Below are positions 18,926 to 28,048 of a DNA stretch of 64,000 nucleotides, piece after piece (positions within the stretch are counted from its first letter, which is position 1; every line of letters starts with the position of its first letter). This DNA comes from Caldilineaceae bacterium (GTDB lineage Bacteria; Chloroflexota; Anaerolineae; Caldilineales; Caldilineaceae). The stretch is from assembly GCA_019637695.1 (NCBI GenBank), contig JAHBVG010000013.1, positions 37,460 to 101,459 on the forward strand, read 5' to 3'. Both the position numbers and the translations under genes were made by a program. The notes beneath the pieces are model-generated. The model did no database searches, had not been told where the DNA came from, and saw only the letters and a program-made list of their open reading frames with translations.

Positions 18926-21382
18926 ATGCTGCCCAACGAACTGAATCACACCGAATTCATCGTCTCTTTTGGGGAATGGCTGCGCCGTCGCCGTGAATCA
19001 TTGCGGTTGACGCGTCGTGAGCTAGCGGACCGCGCCGGCTGCTCAGTCTCCACACTGCGCAAAATCGAGGATGACGAGCGGCGTCCGTCGTCATCGGTGG
19101 CGGAGAGCCTGGCGCGGGCGCTGACTATCGTCCCCGCCCAGCAGACCCGCTTTGTGGAAGCCGCACGCGGCCAGCGCCGCGTCGAGGATCTGGGCGCGCC
19201 GGAACCGTCCCCTGCGCCGGACGCCTCGCCCGCGCCGAATTTGCCCGCGCCCTCCACCGCGTTGGTGGGACGAAGCGCGGAGATCGCCAACATCCTGAAT
19301 TTGCTGCGCCAGCCAACCTGCCGCCTGATCACCATCACCGGGCCAGGAGGCATGGGCAAGACACGCCTCGCCCTCTCAGTGGCTGCGCAGGCGGCTGCGC
19401 TCTACCCCGACGGTCTTTTCTTCGCGCCGCTGGCCGCACTTGCGGAGACCGCGTTTGTTGCGCCTACCCTCGCCCAGATCCTGGGTTTGGCGGACGGCGC
19501 AGGCCAGGATCGACGCACCCAACTGATCGCCGCCCTCCAAGATCGCCGCTGCCTCATCATCCTCGACAACCTTGAACACCTGCCCGATGTCGCTGATCTG
19601 GTTGCGGATCTCCTGCGCAACGCGCCGCTGCTCACGATCCTGGCGACCTCGCGCACGCGGCTTCAATTGTTGGGAGAATGGAGCGTCGAGGTGGCTGGTC
19701 TGCCGCTGCCGCCTGCGGATCATGTGGAACTGCCCATGCTTCTCAGCTATGACGCGCCGCGCCTCTTTGTCGAAGCGGCGCGGCGCGCCCATTCGAGCTT
19801 TACCCTGGCGGATAGCGATGCAGCCGCCATCGTCCACATCTGCCGCCTTGTCGAAGGGATGCCGCTGGCCCTAGAACTGGCCGCAGCCTGGGTTGCCATC
19901 CTCTCCCCGGCGCAGATTGCTGAGGAGATCCGGCGTAGCCTTGATTTTTTGGCCGCGCCGCTGCGCGATCTGCCTCCGCGCCATCGCAGCCTGCGCGTCG
20001 TCTTTGACCATTCCTGGCAGTTGCTGGGCGACGAAGAACGCGCCATCCTGCGCCGCCTTTCCATCTTCCACGGAACGTTCACGCGTGAGACGGCGGAGGC
20101 TGTGGCCGGGGCCACTCTACCCCTCCTCGCCAGCTTGATCGCGGCATCCTTGCTGCGTCGCTCCACTGGAGATCGCTACGATCTCCACGAACTCGTGCGA
20201 CAGTATGCTGCCGAACAACTTACCGCCGAAGAAGTCGACGTTCTCGGCGTCCGTTTGGTTGATTTCTGCTTGGGCATGGCCGAAGCAGCCGCACCCCGCC
20301 TCACCGGTCCGGATCAGGCGAGGTGGCTGGATCATCTGCAAGTTGAGATCGATCTGCTGCGCGCTGCGCTGCGATATACCCTGAATTCAGGCGAACTTGA
20401 GCGTGGATTGCGGCTGACGCTGGCGCTTGCCCGCTTCTGGCAGGTGCGCGGTTATACGGCGGAAGGGTATGGTTGGCTGGCCGATCTGCTGGCGGCGACC
20501 GGGGATGGACTTCCTTCCCGCTTGGTCGCCAAGTCTTATCTGACGGCAGGGAGGCTCGCCCATCAAGCGGTGGATCGGGAGACTGCACACGAGTGGTATC
20601 TTCGTTCATTTGAGCAGTTCCGCTGCCAGGGGGATGCTGCGGGCGAAGCGTCAGCACTCTTAGGATTGGGCGACGTCACCCTCGATCACAGCCAGGCGCG
20701 GGATCTCTACCAACGCGCGCTCGATCTGGCGCAGCAGGCATCGGATGTGATCGGGGTGGCCGATGCGCTTTTCTCTCTGGCTAGTCTGGCTTCGGGGCGG
20801 GGCGATTATGCCGAGGCCGACGAACTCTATGACGAGGCGCTGATCCGCTTTCGGCAACTGGGCGATCCTCTGGCCGAATCGTCCACACTGCGCGCTATGG
20901 CTATCGGCGCTTTTCGGCTGGGGATACTAGACCGCGCCGAGGCGATTTACCAGCAGGCGCTCTCCATCTATCAGACGTTAGGGACGCCGCAGGGGATCAG
21001 CGTCTCGCTCAACGATCTTGGCGATGTGGCGCTGGCCCAGGGCGATTCCAGTGCAGCCACCGATCTCTATCGTCAAAGTCTGCGCCACGCCTGGCAGGTC
21101 CACTATCACTATCTCGTCGCCTGGGGATTGGAGAGCCTGGCCCAGTGTGCGGCCACGAGCAGCGACGGGGATCGCGCCGTCCGCCTCTCTGCGCGTGCGG
21201 ATCGCCTCTTCACCGCCATTGGCGCACGTCTCCGCCCCGACGACCGCCAGGATCGCGAGGATCGACTGGCGCGCCTGCGCAACGAGCTTGGCCCATCCAA
21301 CTTTGACGCGCTCTGGTCGCAAGGCGCTGCTCTCTCTTTAGAAGAAGCGTACCGCTACGCTATGGGGGAAGATGAGGCATGA
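18926..21382 (+). CDS. STAND transcriptional regulator: N-terminal XRE HTH, NB-ARC ATPase, TPR repeats
   Basis: This 818-aa regulator starts with a Cro/C1 (XRE) helix-turn-helix (~18-70). An Ala/Pro linker, NB-ARC with Walker A GPGGMGKT (139-146) and Walker B CLIILDNLEH, and a TPR array (~540-800) follow. The ATPase core is closely similar to the LuxR-type regulator at 11616-14060 (HRSLRVVFDHSWQLL, IFHGTFTRETAEAVAGA), but the DNA-binding domain is at the opposite end and of another family. Likely a ligand-gated activator or repressor of nearby genes; target unknown. Confidence 0.88.
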   Translation: MLPNELNHTEFIVSFGEWLRRRRESLRLTRRELADRAGCSVSTLRKIEDDERRPSSSVAESLARALTIVPAQQTRFVEAARGQRRVEDLGAPEPSPAPDASPAPNLPAPSTALVGRSAEIANILNLLRQPTCRLITITGPGGMGKTRLALSVAAQAAALYPDGLFFAPLAALAETAFVAPTLAQILGLADGAGQDRRTQLIAALQDRRCLIILDNLEHLPDVADLVADLLRNAPLLTILATSRTRLQLLGEWSVEVAGLPLPPADHVELPMLLSYDAPRLFVEAARRAHSSFTLADSDAAAIVHICRLVEGMPLALELAAAWVAILSPAQIAEEIRRSLDFLAAPLRDLPPRHRSLRVVFDHSWQLLGDEERAILRRLSIFHGTFTRETAEAVAGATLPLLASLIAASLLRRSTGDRYDLHELVRQYAAEQLTAEEVDVLGVRLVDFCLGMAEAAAPRLTGPDQARWLDHLQVEIDLLRAALRYTLNSGELERGLRLTLALARFWQVRGYTAEGYGWLADLLAATGDGLPSRLVAKSYLTAGRLAHQAVDRETAHEWYLRSFEQFRCQGDAAGEASALLGLGDVTLDHSQARDLYQRALDLAQQASDVIGVADALFSLASLASGRGDYAEADELYDEALIRFRQLGDPLAESSTLRAMAIGAFRLGILDRAEAIYQQALSIYQTLGTPQGISVSLNDLGDVALAQGDSSAATDLYRQSLRHAWQVHYHYLVAWGLESLAQCAATSSDGDRAVRLSARADRLFTAIGARLRPDDRQDREDRLARLRNELGPSNFDALWSQGAALSLEEAYRYAMGEDEA

Positions 21383-21526
21383 GGCGTGATTCGTGTTGCG
21401 TAGTGCGTGGCGCGTAAACGATTGTCACTTGCAGCCGGCAATCACTTTTGCCTTTGCCGCTGGCCGCAGCGGTTGGACTGCTCTTTCTGCCCTAACTGCT
21501 ACTTGCTATCAGCTACCTGCTATCTC
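21383..21526. repeat. Heptameric repeat tract upstream of dinB
   Basis: Units GCGTAGT/GCGTGGC, ACTTGCA/ACTTGCT and related 7-mers fill the spacer. It leaves dinB without a recognisable SD. Confidence 0.6.
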
Positions 21527-22693
21527 ATGCGTAAGATCATTCACATCGATCTCGATGCTTTTTTCTGCGCCGTTGAAGAAGGACGCAACCCGGCGCTGCG
21601 CGGCGTCCCCTTTGCCGTCGGGGGACGGCCCGAATCGCGCGGCGTGGTGGCGTCGTGTTCCTATGCGGCGCGGCGCTACGGCATCCATTCGGCCATGCCC
21701 ATGAGCCAGGCAGTCAAACGCTGCCCATCGTTGGTCATCGTCCCTGCGAACCATCGTATTTATGACGAAGTCTCGCAGCAGGTGATGGCGATCCTCCACG
21801 ATCTAAGCGAACGCGTGGAACAGATTTCCATTGACGAAGCCTTCCTCGACGTTAGCGCTCGCCCCGAATCCGCGCCCGATCTGGCCGCTCAACTGCAAGC
21901 GCGCATCTGCCGTGAACGGGGGCTGCCCTGTTCGCTGGGTGTGGCGACCAACAAACTCGTCGCCAAGATCGCCACCGATGTGGGCAAAGCTGCCGTCCAC
22001 AGCGGCGATTACCCCAACGCCATTCAGATCGTGCCGCCGGGCGAAGAGCGGATCTTCCTCGATCCGCTGCCCACACGGGCGTTGTGGGGCGTCGGCCCCA
22101 AGACGGCGGAAAAGCTGGCCGAACTGGGCATCCACACCATCGGCGACATTGCCCGATCCGCGCCGGGGTTGTTGGAGAGCCGCTTTGGCAAAAATGGCCG
22201 CGATCTCGTTATCCGCGCCCAGGGGATCGACCCTCGTGAGGTCGAAACCGACTGCGAGACCAAGTCCATCAGCCAGGAGACCACCTTCGCCGTGGACGTG
22301 CGCGACGACGCTCATCTGCGCCGCACCGTCCACGAACAGGCCGAGGAGGTGGGCCGTCGTCTGCGCCGCGAACGGTTGGCCGGCGTCACCATCAAACTCA
22401 AACTGCGTTGGTCCGATTTCACCACCCTCACCCGCCAGACCACCCTCGATCATCCCACCGACCGCGCCGACGAGATCGGGCGCGTGGCTGAACATCTGCT
22501 CGCCGAACACCATCCGCCGGGCCGAGACGTCCGCCTCATCGGCGTGGCTGTCAGCGGATTGGGGCCTTCCGTGCGTCAGATGACCCTCTTCGATCTGCCC
22601 TCGCCCAAGGAAGAAAAACTCGACGAGATCGTGCGCTCCCTACGTAAGCGTTTTGGGGATGACGCGGTGCGACGCGGTAGTGAGTTGGAGTGA
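21527..22693 (+). CDS. dinB: DNA polymerase IV (Y-family translesion polymerase)
   Basis: The 388-aa enzyme performs error-prone bypass synthesis. Catalytic acidic residues are in HIDLDAFF (Asp8, Asp10) and SIDEAFLD (Asp103, Glu104); SRGVVASCSYAARR and the helix-hairpin-helix region (LWGVGPKTAEKLAELGI) are in place, with a little-finger domain to the C-terminus. The ATG at 21527 gives the canonical N-terminus (MRKIIHIDLDAFF); upstream codons are repeat-derived. Confidence 0.95.
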   Translation: MRKIIHIDLDAFFCAVEEGRNPALRGVPFAVGGRPESRGVVASCSYAARRYGIHSAMPMSQAVKRCPSLVIVPANHRIYDEVSQQVMAILHDLSERVEQISIDEAFLDVSARPESAPDLAAQLQARICRERGLPCSLGVATNKLVAKIATDVGKAAVHSGDYPNAIQIVPPGEERIFLDPLPTRALWGVGPKTAEKLAELGIHTIGDIARSAPGLLESRFGKNGRDLVIRAQGIDPREVETDCETKSISQETTFAVDVRDDAHLRRTVHEQAEEVGRRLRRERLAGVTIKLKLRWSDFTTLTRQTTLDHPTDRADEIGRVAEHLLAEHHPPGRDVRLIGVAVSGLGPSVRQMTLFDLPSPKEEKLDEIVRSLRKRFGDDAVRRGSELE

Positions 22694-22855
22694 GGATGAC
22701 AGACGACCGATCGCAGACCACCGACAACCGACGACAAATTTCTCCCTCTAATCTCTCTGATACCAAACACAAGAAACCTTACGATTTCGTATGGGATTAT
22801 CTGGTACGCTCCTGATAGGAAGGTGAAATGACTAAAACAGAGGGGAGAGGTGATC

Positions 22856-23122
22856 ATGGATGCTGAATTGATTAAAATTGTCTATGCGGCGGTGCGCGAG
22901 CGCTGGGAAGAGGACGAGACTCCATTCGACGGCCATTTCGTCCATGATCTGCTCGACGACGCCGGTATCCAGGTTTCCCGTACACAGATGGATCAACCCT
23001 GGTCCTATTTGGAGGATTTGGGCGCCATCGAAATCGGAGATCATGACGATGACGGCGCGCCTTTCATCGAATCCGTTGACACAGAATGGTCCGCGCCGCA
23101 TACGAATGTGACGAGAATTTGA
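22856..23122 (+). CDS. Small acidic hypothetical protein
   Basis: An 88-aa acidic product with no motif I recognise. A strong SD (AGGGGAGAGG) precedes the ATG at 22856, and the frame has normal codon use, so it is probably real. A GTG at 22850 is a weaker alternative. It is convergent with the PD40 protein. Confidence 0.6.
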   Translation: MDAELIKIVYAAVRERWEEDETPFDGHFVHDLLDDAGIQVSRTQMDQPWSYLEDLGAIEIGDHDDDGAPFIESVDTEWSAPHTNVTRI

Positions 23123-23138
23123 GAGTTCTCGCGTCTTG

Positions 23139-24446
23139 CTACCTGGCCTGCGCCCAATCCACCGTGTAGACAGCGTCCACGGAGACCGGCAGCGGAAGGG
23201 TGCGACCGTCCTGGCCATTGGGGCGAATGAGATAGAGTTCGCTTTGCAGCCATGAGGTATAGGCAATCCACTGGCCGTCAGGCGACCAGACCGGCTCCCA
23301 TGCGGACGGTTCGCCCTGTGTCAATTGACATTGATTGCTGCCGTCGGCGGCCATAATATAGAGATGGTAGACGTTTGTCATGGCGCGGTTGCTGTTTCGG
23401 TTTGAGGCGAAGACGATCCAACGGCCATCGGGCGACCAGGCCGGGTTGATGTCGTCGGCGGCGTGACGGGTGAGGCGGCGCGAATTCGAGCCGTCGCTGT
23501 CCATCACATGGATGTCCCTGGCCCCGTTGCGATAGGACGCATAGACGATCTGCCGTCCGTCCGGTGAGAGGCGGGGATCGCTATCCATGCCTTTGGAGGC
23601 GGTCAGTTGGCGGCGTCCGCTCGACGGCAGCGTTCGGTTGTCGTCGGTTTTGATGAAGAAAAGCTCGCCGGCTTTTTCGTCGGAAATCCCTTCAAAGAGC
23701 AGATGCGTGCCATCGGGCGACCAGGAAATATCGCCCACATGGGTTTGGTCTGCGAGTAGCGCCGGGCCGACATTGCCCTGCAAATCCGCAAAGTGCAGGG
23801 TGGATAGCTTTGTCTGCCAATGCTGCGCAGCGAAGGCCAACTGCATCCCATCCGTTGACCAGGACGGCTCGCGTCCGCGGTACGATTTATCCAACTGGAA
23901 AATCAGTTCTCCGCCGGGCGTCACTGCGAGGACAGTGTATGCTTCGATCTCGCTTCCTGCTGGTACTTTGACCCCCAGCGCCAACGGTCCATTTTGCTTG
24001 CCGGTCGCTGCGATCTCAGGTAATCCTTCACAGCGGCTGACGTAATCCGTCTGCACCCAGTTGACCGCCAAGACGCCGCCCCCAATCAAGCCAGCCAGCA
24101 CAAGGATCACCAGCGTGCTGATCCCCATCCCCTTGATTGTGGGCGAGAGCGTTGTTCTCCGCAACCCGGCCACAACCATGCTGCCGATAAAGAAGACGAT
24201 CACGCCAGCCGCGTAGAGCAGCATCGCGCCGACGGTCAACGGGACGATGCCAATCGATGTCCAGCCGACCACCATGAGGATGGTGTAGAGCGTTCCGCAG
24301 AGGCCGTCGGGCATGGATGCGCCGCTCATCGCGCAGCCGAGAAACTCGCCCATCAACCCCGCGCCAAGCATGATCAGGAAGGGCAGCGCCACCACAAAGA
24401 GAAGAACGAGAAGAATCTTGAGATTGAGAAAAACGCCACGTTTCAT
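23139..24446 (-). CDS. Membrane-anchored PD40/TolB-like beta-propeller protein
   Basis: The first ~130 residues of this 435-aa protein hold about three TM helices. The rest carries WD40-like PD40 repeats with SPDG signatures (SWSPDGTHLLF, RLSPDGRQIVYAS, AWSPDGRWIVFAS, VWSPDGQWIAYTS), forming a propeller expected outside the membrane. Such modules bind proteins or peptides. It is the second gene of a two-gene unit, 13 nt after a small membrane protein, so co-expression is likely. Confidence 0.78.
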   Translation of the reverse strand: MKRGVFLNLKILLVLLFVVALPFLIMLGAGLMGEFLGCAMSGASMPDGLCGTLYTILMVVGWTSIGIVPLTVGAMLLYAAGVIVFFIGSMVVAGLRRTTLSPTIKGMGISTLVILVLAGLIGGGVLAVNWVQTDYVSRCEGLPEIAATGKQNGPLALGVKVPAGSEIEAYTVLAVTPGGELIFQLDKSYRGREPSWSTDGMQLAFAAQHWQTKLSTLHFADLQGNVGPALLADQTHVGDISWSPDGTHLLFEGISDEKAGELFFIKTDDNRTLPSSGRRQLTASKGMDSDPRLSPDGRQIVYASYRNGARDIHVMDSDGSNSRRLTRHAADDINPAWSPDGRWIVFASNRNSNRAMTNVYHLYIMAADGSNQCQLTQGEPSAWEPVWSPDGQWIAYTSWLQSELYLIRPNGQDGRTLPLPVSVDAVYTVDWAQAR

Positions 24447-24459
24447 GCAGCTTCACACC

Positions 24460-25002
24460 TTATTGGACGGGTCTGGGCGCGCCAGCGATGAGGAAACCAA
24501 GCACAGCGCCGACAATCGCAAAGAGCGGCACCATCAAAAGGACGACGAAGTAGCCGCGCGCACCTTCAAAGCTTGTCACGCCGATGGAGGCGGCGATGGC
24601 GTCGCCCAGCGGGAGCCCCAACGCGCCGCCAATCAGAAGCCCCAACACCCCGCCGAGCAATCGCCGCGGTAATTGGATCCCTTTCAGGCTGGGAAAGATG
24701 GCGTTGAGGATCAGAATGAACGCCCAGGCATGGACCAGGCTACGGACTAATCCCAGGCCGGCGGCCACTGTGTATAGTTCCCTCTCGCCCTGCATGACGA
24801 CCCTGTTCAAAATCCACTGACTGGCAAGGCTGAGGATGATGGCGTCCGTCACAAGGATCAGAATGGCCCAGGTCAGCCGGTTCGATGCCTGCGGAAATTG
24901 TTGGCGATAGCTATGCGCTGTCATCAGCCCTACGGCGTAGACAATTAGCATGGGCAACTGAGTGATCAGCAGGGAGACAAGGTTGGAAAACCCATTGTTC
25001 AT
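24460..25002 (-). CDS. Small integral membrane protein, function unknown
   Basis: 180 aa with about five hydrophobic segments and Gly-rich helices (LLGGVLGLLIGGALGLPLGDAI). The ATG at 25002 follows GAAGGA on the minus strand; the longer frame to 25152 is repeat-derived. It is coupled closely with the downstream PD40 protein, which may be its partner. Confidence 0.65.
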   Translation of the reverse strand: MNNGFSNLVSLLITQLPMLIVYAVGLMTAHSYRQQFPQASNRLTWAILILVTDAIILSLASQWILNRVVMQGERELYTVAAGLGLVRSLVHAWAFILILNAIFPSLKGIQLPRRLLGGVLGLLIGGALGLPLGDAIAASIGVTSFEGARGYFVVLLMVPLFAIVGAVLGFLIAGAPRPVQ

Positions 25003-25094
25003 CGAAACTTCCTTCGGGTGTGATGATGTCGATGAGCAAAGCGTACAAGCCAGGCGTCCGAGGAGCGTCCGAAATGCGTCCGCGGGGAGGAGAG

Positions 25095-25190
25095 TAGAGA
25101 TTAGAGATTGGAGATTGGAGATTGAGTTGATTTTCTGAAACTGCCCAATCACTTGACAAATGAGGTTGAGCGATTGGGCAATTTCAGAAA
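25095..25190. terminator. Heptamer repeats followed by a long hairpin downstream of the halogenase-like gene
   Basis: TTAGAGA/TTGGAGA 7-mers (25095-25130) lead into a 19-bp stem with one mismatch (25132-25150 with 25172-25190). It may act as a terminator for the minus-strand halogenase-like gene. Confidence 0.55.
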
Positions 25191-25194
25191 CAAA

Positions 25195-26898
25195 TTACCC
25201 CGTTTGATCCGCCAGCCGGGCGCGGGTGCGGCGTCGCCATTTCAGCCCCGGCGCGGAATAGCGGACTTGATCGGCGATGGCTCTGAGGAGATAACCCGAC
25301 AGCGGTTTTTCGCCGAAGAAGTGGGCGCGATAGTCGCCGTCGCCCATGAAGCCCGTGCCCGAATTGAGCAAATTGGGGCGCAGTTTGTTGTCGGGCAAAA
25401 AGCGCTTGCCGTCGAGCAGATCGCGGAAGGTAGAGGGCATCCACTTGAAGGTGGCGAAAATGGCTTTGATCGCGGCCATTGTCTGATCCACGTCGGTTTC
25501 GTCTTCGGGATCGACGGCATCGATCAACACGTCGATCTTTTCTTGAAGGGCGAAGAACGGGGGGAAGCCGCCGCCCGCCAGCCGGTGCGGACGCATGAGA
25601 TCGAGATATTCCTCGCGGGTGCGGGCGCGCAGACGATTGGTCACCAACCGCAGATATTCCAGATAAGCCCCCAACAGCCAGAGTACAGCATAGACCCGCC
25701 AGAGTTTGAAATTGCTCCACGCCTTGAAGGAACTGGCCGCCAGCCGGTCGTGCATACCAATGTAGCCCAGCGTCATCTCTTCGAGCGGGGCAAAAGCTGC
25801 CGCCGAATAATCGTCCGTCTGCTTTGCCTTAAGCAGCAGATCGGCGATCCAAAAGATGCTCATGTGGGTGACGTACAAGCCCTTCGAATAGAGCGGATCG
25901 ATGAAACCGGCGGCATGGGCGAGCAGGGCGAAGCGATCCCCGACAATGTGATGGGCGGAGTATTGCAATCGATCCACGCGCTGCCAGTCGCGCACCGGCT
26001 GCGCGTGTTCCAACTGGGCGCGGATGTCGGGGAACTGCTCGATGAACGCGTAAAACTCCGCTTCGGGCGTCAGATCAGCGCGCTGTGGATAGATCCTCGG
26101 ATCGAGTTGCAGCCCCACGCTACACAGCGGATTGGTCGCCGCCGGGTGGTTGTTGAAGGGGATGATCCAGAGCCAGCCGCCTTTAAAGACATGGTGCAGT
26201 GTCCCCTGCGAGAAGGGATAGGGGAAGCCGTACTCATCGCGGCTGGGGCCAACGCGGTTGAAGCAGGGCACGTCGATCATGTGGGTGAAGATCGTGCGCG
26301 AGTGGGTGAGCAGATCACGGTGACGCCACTCGAATTTGTTGGCCAACAACGAACGCATCCCCCCGGCGTCGATCACATATTGGGCGCGAACCTTTGCGCC
26401 TTTGTTGGTGATGGCTGTAACGCCGCTGTCGTCGATCTCGATCTCCTGGATTTGCGTCGCTTGCAGCACCGTCGCCCCATATGAGATGGCAATCGACGTG
26501 AGCAGATAATCTGAATCCTGGCGGTTGATGTGGATCTCGTGGCCGTAGGGCAGCCGCGGGATCACGGCTTGCAGGCTGCGCGTCACATCCTGTTTTTGAC
26601 CCTGCGTGTGGTGGACAAAGCTGAAATGGCGTTTGACCCCGTGCGACGTGCCAATGTAGCTGTAGAAATTCTCCGAGCTGAAATAGGCCAGTTCGGGCAC
26701 GTCGTAAAATTCGGCCAGGGCGCGCATGGCCTCGGATGTCTCCAAAATCATCGATTCGCCAATCGTAAAGCGCGGATGGACGCCGCCTTCGAAGACGATC
26801 ACCGACAATCCTTGCCGGGCCAGCACTGCCGCCAATGTCGATCCGCCGATCCCCGACCCGATGATCGCCACGTCGTAGATCTTGTCTGCCTCTGCCAT
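25195..26898 (-). CDS. Flavin-dependent halogenase-like FAD oxidoreductase
   Basis: This 567-aa flavoprotein has an N-terminal Rossmann motif GSGIGG (14-19), a GES motif (IGESM) and WLWIIP at 242-247. The last matches the WxWxIP signature that marks flavin-dependent halogenases and excludes monooxygenase chemistry in that family. Known members use FADH2, O2 and halide to chlorinate or brominate aromatics, often carrier-bound. No PKS/NRPS, carrier protein or flavin reductase gene is near. The ATG at 26898 has an excellent SD (AGGAGG, 6-nt gap). A dehydrogenase of the geranylgeranyl-reductase superfamily is the main alternative. Confidence 0.8.
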   Translation of the reverse strand: MAEADKIYDVAIIGSGIGGSTLAAVLARQGLSVIVFEGGVHPRFTIGESMILETSEAMRALAEFYDVPELAYFSSENFYSYIGTSHGVKRHFSFVHHTQGQKQDVTRSLQAVIPRLPYGHEIHINRQDSDYLLTSIAISYGATVLQATQIQEIEIDDSGVTAITNKGAKVRAQYVIDAGGMRSLLANKFEWRHRDLLTHSRTIFTHMIDVPCFNRVGPSRDEYGFPYPFSQGTLHHVFKGGWLWIIPFNNHPAATNPLCSVGLQLDPRIYPQRADLTPEAEFYAFIEQFPDIRAQLEHAQPVRDWQRVDRLQYSAHHIVGDRFALLAHAAGFIDPLYSKGLYVTHMSIFWIADLLLKAKQTDDYSAAAFAPLEEMTLGYIGMHDRLAASSFKAWSNFKLWRVYAVLWLLGAYLEYLRLVTNRLRARTREEYLDLMRPHRLAGGGFPPFFALQEKIDVLIDAVDPEDETDVDQTMAAIKAIFATFKWMPSTFRDLLDGKRFLPDNKLRPNLLNSGTGFMGDGDYRAHFFGEKPLSGYLLRAIADQVRYSAPGLKWRRRTRARLADQTG

Positions 26899-27036
26899 CG
26901 ACTGCCTCCTGAATTTAGAATTTAAGATCACAGCCCGACTATCCCATCGGCTGCGCTTGTGCTATAGTGCCTTTCACCGCTGCGGGACCGCAACACTGTC
27001 GGAGACATTCGATCACTTATCGATGACGGAAGCACT

Positions 27037-27918
27037 ATGAAGAAGACCAAAACGTCGGGATTTGGTGTGGGGAAGCGCGAGTCGCACGATTCCTCGGAAT
27101 TCTATAGCAGAACGCTCTACGATGGAATTTCCGCGCAACCCGCAAGTGTGGGCGAGATGGCGAAAATCGTCGTGCCCGCGCCGGGGGAGTGGGCGGATCG
27201 CATCTACAACGGATCATCCGTCGACATGAGCCAGATCCCCGATAACAGCGTGGCGCTGGCCTTCACCTCGCCGCCCTACAATGTGGGGAAGAATTACGAG
27301 GGCGACCTGAGCCTTGCAGAGTATTTTGCCCTCATCGGCGATGTGGGGCGCGAGGTCTATCGGGTGCTGCGTCCGGGCGGGCGCTATGTGATCAACATCG
27401 CCAATTTGGGGCGCAAGCCCTACATTCCACTCCATGCTTACTTTTATCAGATCCATCTGGGGTTGGATTTTTTGCCCATGGGCGAGATCATCTGGCAGAA
27501 GGCGAGTGGGGCCAGCGGCAATTGCGCCTGGGGCAGTTGGATGAGCGCCAAAGCGCCGCGGCTGCGCGATCTCCACGAATATCTGCTCGTCTTTGCCAAA
27601 CAGGCATTCACGCGCCCCGACCGCGGGGAATCGGATATTGGCCGCGATGAGTTTATGGAATCAACCCTCTCGATCTGGCAGATCCCCGCCGAGTCGGCCA
27701 AACGGACCGGCCACCCTGCCCCCTTTCCCGTGGCGTTGGCGGCGCGGGTGATCCATCTCTATTCCTACGTGGAGGATGTCATCCTCGATCCCTTTGCCGG
27801 GTCGGGCACAACCTGTGTGGCGGCGGCGCAGTTGCAGCGTCGTTACGTCGGCTATGAACTCGCTCCTGAGTATTGCGCTTTGGCGGAAGCGCGCATCCGC
27901 GCTGAGGGCAAAGACTAA
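27037..27918 (+). CDS. DNA methyltransferase, SPPY type (probable N4-cytosine, beta-class)
   Basis: The 293-aa enzyme has motif IV SPPY (78-81) before the SAM-binding motif DPFAGSGTT (251-259), the order of the beta class. SPPY favours N4-methylcytosine over N6-adenine. No separate target-recognition domain is obvious beyond ~100-240. It converges on a restriction-modification pair and may protect host DNA as part of the same island or act as an orphan. The start has no strong SD but the frame is clear. Confidence 0.88.
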   Translation: MKKTKTSGFGVGKRESHDSSEFYSRTLYDGISAQPASVGEMAKIVVPAPGEWADRIYNGSSVDMSQIPDNSVALAFTSPPYNVGKNYEGDLSLAEYFALIGDVGREVYRVLRPGGRYVINIANLGRKPYIPLHAYFYQIHLGLDFLPMGEIIWQKASGASGNCAWGSWMSAKAPRLRDLHEYLLVFAKQAFTRPDRGESDIGRDEFMESTLSIWQIPAESAKRTGHPAPFPVALAARVIHLYSYVEDVILDPFAGSGTTCVAAAQLQRRYVGYELAPEYCALAEARIRAEGKD

Positions 27919-28022
27919 CCCTCGGCCAGAAAATCCAGCGGCACCTGATCCGCTTTGCTGCCCACGCGGAACACACCGCCATGCACCCGGATGATCAACG
28001 GTTTGGTCCTATTTTTGGCGCG
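27915..28022 (-). pseudogene. Fragment of an unidentified gene (C-terminal ~30 codons)
   Basis: On the minus strand an open stretch ends with PLDFLAEG and a TAG at 27915-27917, overlapping the methyltransferase stop. No start codon or upstream body is present because the next gene end lies at 28049. Its protein-like sequence suggests the tail of a lost gene. Chance coding is possible. Confidence 0.3.
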
Positions 28023-28048
28023 CAGATTGATTTACGGTGATCCGCCCA

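Noticed and set aside
25153..26484. 443-codon plus-strand ORF opposite the halogenase-like gene
   Set aside because: No SD and no family features; the minus strand carries clear FAD and WxWxIP motifs in register.
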